A DNA stretch of 64,000 nt from Leguminivora glycinivorella (lineage: Eukaryota; Arthropoda; Insecta; Lepidoptera; Tortricidae): positions 1,798,001 through 1,862,000 of the forward strand of contig NC_062976.1 in NCBI RefSeq assembly GCF_023078275.1, in the 5' to 3' direction. Numbering within the stretch: position 1 is the stretch's first letter; every line of letters begins with the position of its first letter. Shown piece after piece: positions 44,601 through 58,100 of the stretch. The translations under genes and the position numbers were made by a program. A model generated the notes under the pieces. It did not search any database, had not been told where the DNA came from, and saw nothing but the letters and a program-made list of their open reading frames with translations.

Positions 44601-47600
44601 AGGTTTTCTGTACGTGCATGGTGCATCCCCTATGTATTGATTGAACGCGATGTCAAGGTCGTATCGTAGACATCGAGTCGCGCCAACACTTTTCCTTGAA
44701 ATACAGAAAACAAATACGTTCCACTAAATCCGCTAATGCTTTCATGGGCCTACTCGTGTTTACACACATACGACTTTAGTCCTTTACATTTTTTTTAAAT
44801 ACTTATACTGATCGGCGATTGACCCTAGTCACACCTGATATTTTTTTTCATTCCAACCCCAACGTGTGATATATTTTTGGATAGGTATTTAAAAATGAAT
44901 ACGGGTTTACTAAAATCATTTTTTCTATCGTTCTTAAAGGAAAAAAAAGTGCGTCCCCCCTCTAACCCATATGTTTAAAAAATATGAAAAAATTCACCTA
45001 GCACTGCAAACTTGCCTTGTCGCGTGCAAGTCCATACTTAAAGTCGCGCTTGATGTACGGACTCGCGCGAGGCAAGTTGTGCTAAAGGGTCTGGTGCCGT
45101 ATCCGAATGGCATTTCTGCGACGCGAAACGAAAACGAAACGCGAAAGGTAGTCTGGCTCAGTCGCGCCAATACGCAAGAGCGATAGAGATAGATATCTAC
45201 GAGCGTTTCGTTCCGTGAGCGTTTGTGCCATTCGGCTACGTATCCTGATAGGAAGACAGAGTGTTAGATGGAGCTCACCGATTCAGTAATCTCTCACTCT
45301 TGCTTTAGAGCAAAGAGGATCGAGTATTATCAGTGGCGGATTTGCCGTAAGGCCCAGTAGGCCCGGGCCTAGGGCGGCCAGATTTTAAGGGCGGCAAATC
45401 GTGGCAAAAGAATCACTGAGGATAACAAGATTAACAACAAAGAACTTGAATGCAAAGTATCTTAATATTATATAGGCTCGCGTAAGTATCGTATCCATTT
45501 TTGCGTATCAAAGAATAAATATTTAATTCGTACATCGTATTACATATAATATGTCGGCGCAAGGCACCTGTAACCTTATAGTGTCTGAGGCCCGTGGAGG
45601 CGGCCCACATTCCTGGTCCAATGTTTACGTTAACAGCATTAGCGGAATTGTCACAGTGATGTCTTTGTACTTTGAGACGGGGCGGATATTGTAAACACCA
45701 CCGAACGTAGCCGTGGGTCCGATGTGGTACGTAATGAAATTAATTAAAATATTTGTTGTAAGCATTCCTTAAGGTGCCGAGAGGGTATTAAGATTTGGGA
45801 CATGGATGAATAGAGACACGCGACCGCGCGCTATCCCATAACCGTGCCGTGAGATTACGTGTGCGCTTTAAGTACCTAGTAGTGTACCACTTGACCCACG
45901 GATTCGTTTCCGGTTCTGATAACTTAGTGATGCTAAAGCTTTGAGTTGGTGTGATTTTTTTGTGTTTTGGAACTTAAGTGATTGTGTTTGTTTTGATATT
46001 AGTAATATTCGTTACCAGTTGCATAAACATTTGTTGGACTTGTGTGCGTGATATGCCCACCGTTTCCGCCCGCCATGGAGCTGGTGCCTGCCCCTTGATG
46101 TCGAGCTACCGGCTCCGACATATAAAAGTTAAGTCGTTTTAGTTAAATATATAGGATGGTACCTACTACCTACCTATTGTTATCTATTACGCGTGTGTCT
46201 GCGATTTGCGATTGTTTTGTCAGCAGTATGCGTAAAGCAATTGCAGTGAGCGGATTAAGTGTTTTAATTACTTATTTGCAGTGATTGGGGATTTGAATGG
46301 CATAAGGGGTGAAAGACAGCAATCATTATGCTAGTATGAATCTGCCGCGGGATTCCAGGCTTGATGTGGTTTTAGATAAAGGACAGGTTTTTATTATAAT
46401 ATCAGTATCACCTTTATATTATAAGTTAATTGTCAGTATATTGCTATTACGGGTTAATGTTTTAAATGCGACATCCAATCATCAATTACTTACTGCTGAA
46501 TAAAGCTGAGTTATTACTTCTGAATTCATTTTTTATATTAAATTAGTTTAGTATCTAAGGCCTCACTTACAATAAAATATGTAATTTATATAAAAATTAC
46601 TTAATTATCAATATCATAACCAACACTTGCTTATTTAAGGGTGCTTTCAAAAACGTCAAAATAATGTAAAATTGATAGTTTTAGTCGGTGAAATGTTACA
46701 CTTTCCGTTATCTAATAGATATATTTAGTTCAAGTTTCAATTGGAGCATCTTATTATCTTGATTCTTATCAGACTGGATTTTTGAAAGTTAGCTCACTAA
46801 ATTAATTATGATTTTTTCTCTGATGCACGTTTAGGAAAACCCGCGTATAGCGCTGAATTAGTCGATCTTATTTGTAAAATTTGGACAATTCGTAATACTG
46901 AAACTGGTAAATTTATAATACGTATCTAGACTAGAATCTTCTCAGACGACATTTTTATTATAAGGTTTTGAAAAAGAGTAAACGAGGCAAATTACCTAAA
47001 ATTAACTGACAATTTCTTTGAACATCTACATCACATCGAAGTTATTTTCGTACTAAAATAATCTGCAACGTTTACTTAAATTGCTGTTACGCCTTAGTGA
47101 TTATAAATTTCTATTATCTATTTTTGGCAATTTTTTTGAAAACGAGCCTTCACCGTCACAATTATTACCACTTCTGGACATTTTTTCATATTTTGTCAGA
47201 CTAATTAGAAAAAGTCCTATGATAATATATGTTATATATTTGTAAACTACTCGCAAAGCCCTATAATTTGATACCACACACGGTATGATTAAGCGCTCGG
47301 TGCGATTTCACTATTTTTCACGTGAAAGCCCTCTTAGTATTGTTTATTTTATAAATATAATACCTACACGGGTTAGTGTTTATTTTTCGAACAGTTTAAT
47401 TCACAGTTTACTTGTAACCTCATTGTCCATGGGCGACGGTGGTTGCTTACTATCAGGCGATCTGACTGATCATTTGTCTACTATGGCATCAAAAAAAATT
47501 ACCACGGGCTAGACGACGTATCCATATCACTGTTTCTACTTGACATCCCGCAGTGTGGCATCCAAATCCCCGATCACTGCCAATTTGGTAACGACATTTC

Positions 47601-50600
47601 GCAAATCGCAACGCAACGTGTATGTACGCATCTAGTTTATAATTATGGGTGTTGAGAAAGGGGCGGCACATGGCCTGGGGCCTAGAGCGGCTAAGACTGC
47701 AAATCCGCCACTGAGTATTATAGAGAGTTAGGGCCCATTTAGATGGTACGAGAACTCGCATGCGAGTTTTATTACATTGCGGTATTTGATGGCTGTGCAA
47801 AATTGTATGTAACCTCAACAGCCCGCAATGTAACTAGAATCGCATGCGAGTTCGCACGCCGTCTAAATCAGACCTTACTGTCAAAGTAAAATGTGTAATC
47901 ATAGTGCATAGACTGCCATCTCTCGACACAAGCTTACAACTTTTGAACCTCAGTTTTGACAATTTGACCCATTATTGTTAACTTGATATGTGTTAAAATG
48001 TCAAATATTAATATTAGCGCCATCTAGCCGAGCGTTCCCCAAAGGTGTAACGCCATCTAGGCCACCTTTCCTTTTTCTCTAGGGCTTTGAGGTACGTTTC
48101 TTTCTTAGACTTTATCAGTCTGTACGGAGTTACATATGTCTTTGCCTGGGAGAGAGGTATTTTTCAGGGAACACTAATGGTGGGAGCGGACTGTTAAACG
48201 TATATACTTTCATCACTCCAATAAAATACTGCAAGGCACTAAAACTCGTAATACGAGTTCTCACACCGTGTAAATAATCCCTAAGTTTCTTACCTTCCCG
48301 AGTATCTTTTCAAAGAATTATTTATTTAATATCTGGGCAACAAGCTCGGTTCTGTTTCGTATCCTTGACATGTGTCGCCATCTAGTTCAAAAATGAATAG
48401 TACCTACATCGAGCGAAAGAATTCTCAGCCTTAACAACACAACTACTCCACACGAGATGGCGCGCATTTCGCCACAAAAACTCAAATAGTGTATTTTTCT
48501 ATTCGTTTTAGCCTTGACCTGTGTCGCCATCTAGTGTTTGCAATAAATAGTACTTACATCAACCGAAAGAATTCTGTCTTAACAGTACAACTACTGCACA
48601 CGAGATGGCGCGCGAAGAAAAACGCATGAAAACTCGAAAATTCGCGTTTTCCGGGACCTAAGGATAAGTTAGACCGATTTTTCACCCCCAAAAACCCCCA
48701 CATAACAAATTTCTGCGAAATCGTTAGAGCGGTTTCTGAGATCGTCAGTGTAAATAAATATATAATATCTGGGCGACCGAGCTTCGCTCGGTTCTATTTT
48801 AATATATCACGTCTTTAGATAAAAAAAAAACACTTATAAATACAAAAACAAAAAAAAGACAAAAAACAAAAACTTAATTTCTGACCGGGATTCGAAACCC
48901 TGACACCTACGATCTATCTGCGTACATTAGACCGACCTCGTGCGACTGAGCTAAGCGGAATCGATGCGCGCGCGGCGAAATTAAGGACCATATTTTACGT
49001 TTACAAATGCGAAAGAAAAACTCATGAAAACTCGAAAATTCGCGTTTTCCGGGATCTAAGGCTACGCTAGATCGATTTTTCACCCCCGAAAACCCCCACA
49101 AAACAAATTTCAGCGAAATCGTTAGAGCGGTTTCCAAGATCGTCGGTATATATAAATAAATATATAAATAAATAAATAAATAAATAAATAAATATACAAG
49201 AATTGCTCGTTTAATAGTATAAGATATATATAAATAAATAAATAAATAAATATACAAGAATTGCTCGTTTAAAAGTATAAGATTTAATAAGTTTACACGG
49301 CATTACAGCATAAACACCAATACACCGAATAAACTAACATAGACAAAAAATACAATTTACAAATTATTTATGTACCTATCCTAATTTAACCGAATCAAAT
49401 CAGCCTTTGCAAAGGTTGCATTTTTGTCGCAATTTTGACGATTGTTTTTCCTTATAGCGAAACCAGATTACTTTAGCGTTTGTGGCCGATGCTTATGTGA
49501 GTCGTCTACTTTTCCTGTTACTCTTCACAGAACTTAATATAATGAAACGGACCTGGCCAATCTTGGCAAAATCAGATATCTGTAAGGATATTAATGATAC
49601 TTTTATTGGCGTTTATTTTCCTCTTCGTGGGTAAATTCGATTACGTTATTGTTATAGTGTTACCTGTTTTTATATCTAAATAATAGTGCGATAAGTCAAT
49701 TTAGAAATTATGTAAGGTACAGCGGGGCATATCCCGACTCGGGGACAAATGTAACTGGTCCATTTTTTCCATGTTTTACAATGTTTGCATTATTGAATAG
49801 AGTGTCCACCGGTTATATATGGTAGGCGTGTTCAGTGGATATATGTAGAACTCAACATCCATCACATTCATGCATTGATTTGAAACGGACGAAAGTGTAC
49901 GATCTTGCCACTCTTTAATTTCTACTCTTTTTAGGGTTCCGTACCAAAAAGGTACAAAAGGAACCCTTATGGTGCGACTCTGTCCGTCTGTTTCTCATTA
50001 TTTTAATTGTTTTAGGTATAAGCCAACATCTTCGGATCGGATTAATTCAGTTTAAAGTTAGTTAAAGAATATGAAGGGAGTAGATGTTTATTTAACTGTT
50101 TTTTGGGTCCAGTGCAATACAAACATAACATACTTGCTTATCACTTATCAGTACTCCCATTTTGCGACGTATGATATTGACCTATATAAAGGACACCAAG
50201 CACTCCTCACAGTCATGCTGCAATTCAAACAACAAGGCGTTTTCACGGGCGATCTTTTGTCCGCGGAGCGCGGGCGCATAAGACTGACTCACTCGTTACG
50301 TGACTATGTCGACCTGTGCAAACATTTGGTGCATTTTCTAAATACCGGTGGCGTTCTGTTTCAAGTCTTGAAACGAGTCATATGTTTGTCTTTTTAACCC
50401 CCTACGCAAAAACGACGGGGTATTATAAGTTTGACGTGTCTGTCTGTGTGTGTGTCTGTCTGTGGCATCGTAGCTCCCAAACGGATGAACCGATTTAGGT
50501 TTAGTTTTTTTGTCTGAAAGCTGAGTTAGTCGGGAGTGTTCTTAGCCATGTTTCATGAAAATCGGTCCACTATGTCGCGGTCGGAGGTTTTTTCAAAATT

Positions 50601-52147
50601 TTAATTTTGTGGTTAGGTTAGTGCTTCATCTGCTTTATAGATCATCTGAAAGTTGAGTACATACGTGTAGAAACGGTATACGAACGCTATCAATAGAAGC
50701 GACGAAAGAGCCTTATGAGTCTATGCAATAATGACTTTAGATAATTATAAAGACACGCAAACAATCGCATGTTTATCCTTGTCATGTTAAAATTCGGAAC
50801 TGAACAAACCGGAACTTTTTTCGACCACAGAAATTAAGTGACTCACATCTCACATCACATAACACTGACCCGGATACATTTCAAGTATCGTAACATTAGA
50901 ACTTCCCTAATCGAAACGGGGCTGGGAAACCCCCAGTCAACCACTTTGTTTTTGTTCATCGACAAACCACAATCGAAAATGAAGAATTTTATTCTTATTC
51001 GTACATGTTGATCAGAACTAAACACAACCGCTTACGTGTTACAAATTGAGAAAGGGTTGTGACTACTTTGGACCTCCTAGTCTAAGAGTTTTGAAGACTC
51101 AACTCTCAAGTTAGTCATCTGCTAAAAGACTAAACTCGATTTTTCAGAGTTGTTTTACCAAAGATGGGAGGGATGTGTTGTTAAGGACAATAAGGACCAA
51201 TAGAATCACTTCTCGCTGAGCTAGGAAAACTGATAGTTCTTAACTATAATATAAACTAAAACTCAAAATAAAATGTCATATATTAAGGAAAAAAAACGGA
51301 CGGTGTGGCCTAGGGGTTCATGACGTTAGCCCGGATTGCTAAAGACTGGTGGTGCTCGTCATTTTTTCTTTAATATATGACATCTTATTTCCCATTGATT
51401 TGTTCCCATAATAACGTATAATATAAACAATAAAAATATGAACTTGATCGAAACGCAGACCCTAGAATTCTGAAAAATTGATTCGTCGTTCTACTTGATG
51501 ACCGACTTGAGTTTTATCGAAAATTTTAGCCTAGTAACGACCACCATACAACATTTTTGCTAAGGAAGTTTGATTCTAGCTGCACTTGAAATTGAGTTGC
51601 GTTTCATTTCATTTCGTGGAAACCAAATGTATATTTTATTGTACATTGGGCGGCAAGAGGGGATGTCGTTAAAGACCAGAAATTGTTGTATCATTATATC
51701 TACCTACCCTTCGTCTTTGTATAAATACTACAATATATTTACATTTCACTATTTGCATCATGACGTAAATTCGATATCAGACACAATATGACGGTCGCAC
51801 TTGTCTGCTAGGTTATTAGTTAGGCTTATTTCCATTTTTTCTTTTTTTTAAACTATGAATGCAGTTTTTCTTAGTATAGAAAATTACGTGTTGTATTGAG
51901 TTTAAAGTTCAAAAAGTCTCGCCCTGATCTTTAAAAAAAAAAAATTAACATCAAAGTTTAGAAGACTGTCGACTGTGGGATATGGGTTTAATTGTGGCGT
52001 AGGCGAGAGGCTGGCAACCTGTCACTGCAATGTCACAATTTGGATTTCTTTCAATTCAACCCCTTTTTGCCAAGAGTGGCACTGAAACTTAGTAGTTCAT
52101 GTGCTCTGCCTAACCCTTTATGGGATCCAGGCGTGATTATATGTCTG

Positions 52148-52179
<32 letters not shown>

Positions 52180-55100
52180 TGTTTAGAACACATTTTGAAG
52201 AATGTGTAATGATAATGATTATTTATGTGGATAAACCAATGTATGTAGTACTATACTAATAACATTGATATTAACTAACGGTAATACAAAATCCAAAAAA
52301 AACTATTTTAAAATAACAAGAGGTCTTAGTTCCCAAAAGTTCGCATCAAAAGCGCTTAATTCTCAAAAATATAATATGGTAATTAAATATTTATTTTGGT
52401 ACACATGTTACGTTTGATGTAATCATAGCATTAACGTCAACTTACAATATTACAATTTTGCAAATTAAATATTAATTTCAAAATCAATACCGCGCAATTA
52501 TGTTTTTCTCGATTTCCCAAAAAAAGTTCAAAGTGGAAATAAGCCCTTTTGAAAAGACGCTCCTCAATTGTTATGCCGAGCACGGTTGCCTGTTGAATTG
52601 TTAGCTTAGTATTTAGGGTAAATATCTTGTTGGTTCTATACGATATACACGTACTGAAAAATATGTACTATAATCTGTGCCCTTCCTGTACCGTAGTATA
52701 GTAAAGGAAATATTTTTGTTGTGCTTCAATAGCCTTCCTTACTTTTAATGCCTCTCGATCGTAGGTCCTGGATTTTAAGTGATATATATTATATAGAAAG
52801 CACGTTAAGACACATTAACCCTTAAATGCATAGTGATGTATATATGCATCATGTATTTTTGACTCTATTGACAGCATGTCAAAATTCAAATTTGAATAAA
52901 TCTTTGTCAAGGTCATGCATTTAAGGGTTAAGACACTAGCAAATTTTACCATCATTCGTCTGCCCCAATCCCAGTCATTTGGGGTCGGCGCAGCATGGTG
53001 TCGCATAGGAATGCGCCGCTCTGTCGTGCGCTTACGCTACTCAATGCGCTTCTGACGTTCGCACCTGAATGCGACTCGTTTGTGTAGAGATGGACGGATA
53101 TGTGTCATGAATGTTTAAGGTTTTGTGAGTCGATGGATAGGTTGTCTAGTATTTTTGTTTTGTTATAATTTTTTGAATTTGTGCACAGCGATTCTATTTC
53201 TGGGTGTATTGGCTTGTCTGTAATGCAGTGTCAACATATTGTTGTTAATAATTAAATAAATGTCCTTCTCTTCAATACCTCTCTATCGCCCGTCATCTCA
53301 TCATTCACTTGTTTCCGTTTCATATCTTCTCACAGTCCATCCACCTTTTCCTCGGTTTTCCTCTCCCGTTGCTTCCTTCGACATTCATTCGTATTACTAG
53401 CAAATTTTATGTTAGTACCTATCTAACTCGTGATATGCTGACTTGCCATGGCTTGCGTGGTTATGTCTCATATTTTAATAACGTGATTATATAAGACTTA
53501 ATTGCACGGAACAAGCGTCTTTGCGGTAATTATTTATGATTATTCTTTATAAATTATGATGTCCGAAGTCCGAATTTAAAGTACCTCCATTTTTCGAATA
53601 CCAATGTCTTGAACAACGCGTTTAGGTACCAATTATATTTAGATACTTCTCACAGCAGCATTTACCACCGGGCGACCTGTCTGCTTGAGCATAATAAATT
53701 CTCCATTACATAATTTTACTTTGCTACCCTAAAACGCTAATTTATGAGTTTTAATCAGTTTTTCTTTCCCGTTAGTAAACGCAAAATATGGTCGCTAATT
53801 TCGTCGTCCGCGTATCGACGACACGTAGCTCAGTCGTAAGAGGGTTCGTCTAATATTCGCAAGCACATCGTTGGTGTCAGTGTCAGGGTTTCGATTCCCT
53901 GCCAGAAATAAAGTTTTTTTTTTTTACAAAAAAAAAAAAAATACAAAATCATTTATTCAGCAAATAGGCCACGGGGGCACTTTTACATGTCAACATTACA
54001 GAGTATTCATTAAAGTTAAACAAATGAAATTAATAGAAATATTAACTAAAAATATTAATCATAAGCAAAGTAGCTATACACTGATATAGAATTAGAGATG
54101 TATAAAGTCTCTAAATGTCATATTATTACTAACTATAATCAATACATAAAGAAAGTGCAAACAGATACAAAGATAAAAGAAATCTATAATACTTCAATAG
54201 TTGTAAAAGACTGAATATTACAAGTAAAAATATTATACTTAATCAAATAATCCATGGAGATGTATAGCGTCTCCAAGAGTCAAATTTTATAAAATTAAAA
54301 TATTTAAAAGTAAAAACTTTTGTCAAATAATACAAAAAAAAAATACAGAAAATGAACAGCTAAATTACACATTTCAAGAGATGTACAAGTCTCTAGTTGT
54401 CAATCATTAAAGAACAAATCAAGTTTACAAATAAGGGCCAATCAAGGTTACAAATTAAGTTTAAAAATATAATCAAAATCTCAGAGATGTATAAGGTCTC
54501 TAAGTGTCCAAAAAACTAACATTAACTAAAACTTTTGTATTTATAAGAGTTTTTTTTTATCTAAAGACGTGATATAATAAAATAGAACCGAGCGATGCTG
54601 GGTCGCCCGGTACTTCAGTTATAAAATGTGAAAACTAATAGTTTCTTTCTTTCCAGCTTCCTCCTCTGAGTTGATCCACGTGATCCTCAATGTCCCAGCC
54701 AACGCTTCAATCATCTCCGGCAATTGCGAGGGTATGGAACAGTGGCTCACCATCGGCTGGCCAGCAACCAATGAAACCAACCACACAGTCACTGTTCTCT
54801 TCGCGAAGAATGACACTACCAAGTCTTATGAGATGAAGAGCTTGAACGCTAGCCTTGTGGCGTCCATCTTCCCTAATATCAGTAAGTATCTAATATTGTC
54901 ATGGTACACACACACAGTGGCTCACTATTGGCAGGCGGTCTACGAGACCAACCACACGTTGACAGTCTTATTCGCTAAGAATGACATCACAGAAGTGTTA
55001 TTAGAAGAAGAGTTATTGAGTGAAGTGTAGTTAAAAAATTGCAAGTAACACTGCTAAAATTAGGTTTTACTAAAATCGCCTAAATGCGGTCAGCTTAGTC

Positions 55101-58100
55101 TTACCTTACTCTAGCTTAGGACTTCTAATGACATCCATGCTCTTTAGTTTTTCTTTCTATTGGCCTAAGAAATGCTTGTTAACCCCTCGTATGCTTAAAC
55201 ACGGATCCGTGCGTGGGAATTTTAATCGATTGTTTTAAATGTCAAGGTCACTATTTCAATGATCAAAATTCACAGGCCGCATACGAGGGGTTAATACCCA
55301 TAAAATCTTCGAGTTCCTTGTATTACACCGTGTAATAAAATAATTCGTCAAATAAGGAGCAAGCGGGATATACTCTGATTATCCATACTTTAAATCGGGT
55401 TAAATTGTGGGTTTTAATTGGGTTAAATTGTGGCGTAGGCGAGAGGCTGGCAACCTGTCACTGCAATGTCACAGTTTCGTTTTCTTTCAACCCCTTATTT
55501 GTCAAGAGTGGCACTGAAGCTTTAGTAGTTTCATGTGTTCTGCCTACCCCTTTATGGGATACAGGCGTGATTGTATGTATCCATACTTTACTATAAATGG
55601 GAAAGGTGTGTGTCATTTTGTTTGTCCGTTTTCACGGCAAAACGGAGCGAGGAATTGTCGTGATTTTGAAAGTGGAGATAGTTGAAGGGATGGAGCGTGA
55701 CATAGGCTACTTTTTGACTCTTAACTCCCACTTCCGCAATTTTCGAATTTAGCGTGATCGAAGCCGCGGGCAAGCTAGTCCACTATACGATAACTTATAG
55801 CTATTTAGTGTGACGGAAATATGAACAATATTTGTTTGTATGAGTCGTCAGTTCGTACTAATCTTATCGTACCGTCAAACGAACAGACGCTGTTCTATTA
55901 GTTTGATAAACTATGTTTACTACGTAATACTTGCTATAGTTGTACATGTATATACGAGATTAAACATGAAAATAATAATAATATATCTAACTTCTTCCTC
56001 GTTCCCTCAATGCTGAGGATCGCGACCACAAGTAGCGTGTCTCCATTGAACGCGGTCATAAGCCATGTGGACTGCACGATATAGGCTGCCGCCAGTCGAC
56101 TTCTTCACACAGTCAGACCATCTCTTACGAGCCCCACCCCAAGCGCGTTTACCGTTCATTCGCCCCAAGATGATACACTTCTCCATATTATGCATTGGTG
56201 ATCTCATGATGTGACCGAAAAATCTAAGGGTTCGCTCCTGGCATATTTTGGAGAGGCGTGTGGTGATATTAAGTTCTTCCAAAATAGAGATGTTAGTTCT
56301 TCTAGCTGTCCAAATATATCTAACTAATACTAGATAGAAATGAACTTAGAATTTAGGAAAGAGAAACTAGATGTGTTTTACGATTTACGCATATCACACG
56401 CTACCTATACTTATTACCTAGTGTTGCTAGATGATGCTAATCGTTTGCGCCGTATGGAGCGAAACGCTAATATGTATGTCTGTTGCTCTAATATACTGTA
56501 AGAAATAACTCTCTCACATATTAGGCCAGATACAGTCAGCAGCAGAAGTTCCGTAGCGGGCAAGGTGTTCACAATGATCCTAACACGCTCTTATTGTCTT
56601 AAAAATAAGATCGTGTCAAGTTCATTTTGAACACCTTGCCCGCTACGGAACTTCTGCTGCTGACTGTGCATTAGCGTTTAGATTACTTTCTATTGAGAGA
56701 AACGACATATTTGTTAAAAAAAAATACGGTCGCCATCTTGACTTGTCTGGGCCCTCTTTCTGTCAAACAATTTTCTCTCATCAGTAGTTATACCTACCAT
56801 CTTGACTTGTCTGGGCCCTCTTTCTGTCAAACAATTTTCTCTCATCAGTAGTTATACCTACCAGAAAGTATCCCTATCCCTACAGAGTGCCAGTAAATGC
56901 CACTGTAAATCATAAGTCACTGTCAACAAATGTGAAATAAGGCTGTAAATCTGTGTTAGCGTGTCGAACACTGGTACTTTTTACGTTACACATGTATAAA
57001 ATATAACAATAACGTTTTGCTGAGAATTTGAGACCTAAATGTACTAATAAAGCCTTTTTTCCCCAGCCAATGTAAACACCATCAACCTGTCCCACCAGAC
57101 GCCAGAATGGCAAACGCCCCTCGCCGCGTCCTACCGTTGCACGCCCGCAACAGAACTCAAGATGAACGCTGACAACAACAACATTGCTGCCACCTTAACA
57201 CTGAGTCGGCTGCAGGAGGAGGCCTTCAGGAACGCTTCTGGCAAAGGATTCAGTGCTGGTAAGTTGTATAGTATAAGAAAACAACAGGTCAGAACTCAGG
57301 ACGAACGCTGATAACAGCACTGCAATGTCGATAACAATATTGCAATGACGACAACAACATTGCAATGCCGACAACAACATTGCAATGCCGACAACAACAT
57401 TGCAATGACGACAACAACATTGCAATGACGACAACAACATTGCAATGCCGACAACAACATTGCAATGACGACAACAACATTGCAATGCCGACAACAACAT
57501 TGCAATGACGACAACAACATTGCAATGCCGACAACAACATTGCAATGCCGACAACAACATTGCAATGCCGACAACAACATTGCAATGCCGACAACAACAT
57601 TGTAATGTTGACAAGCAGATCGTACTTATACTTCAACGCTTAGCCAACTTCAAGAAGGTTACAGGAATGATTTTGGCTCAGGATTCGGTGCTGACGAGTT
57701 CCATAAGAAAATTTCGATTAAGGTACAGCGGGGCAAATCTCGACGGAGGGGCCATATTTTCCATTATTACACTATTAAATTGAGTTCCACATGTATCCAC
57801 TGAACACGCTTGCCATATATAACCAGTGGACACTCTAATTCATAATGTAAACATTGTAAAACATGGAAAAAAAATGGATCAGTTACATTTGCCCCGCAGT
57901 CGAAATTGTCCCGCTGTACCTTACAGAAGTTTTCACGGCTCTGCTACAGGTTGAGGTAGCATCTTTGTTGGTTTTTCATGGTATATTCATGATATCAGTT
58001 TCAGTTTATATTTTATGTAGGTAGTGTTTGTATCGACACAGGCAGACGATTATTATCACCTTGTTAGATACGACAAATATAATGAATCACGCAGCAAAAA

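Larger units (their letters stand above)
45310..48144 (-). mobile_element. MITE family F, split by a hAT and a Harbinger MITE
   Basis: Host fragments 45310-45330, 47714-47730 and 47875-48144 are colinear, in reverse, with the intact copies at 42360 and 60639 (GCAAAGAGGATCGAGTATTA at one end, GTTACATATGTCTTTG at the other). Two later insertions interrupt it. Confidence 0.8.

Noticed and set aside
57341..57600. Regular 20-bp array as a possible CRISPR
   Set aside because: There are no unique spacers, the units are contiguous, and the genome is animal.
57195..57636. Long minus-strand frames with Cys/His periodicity
   Set aside because: They translate the 20-bp minisatellite in all three frames; a 60-bp codon cycle explains the apparent repeat protein.
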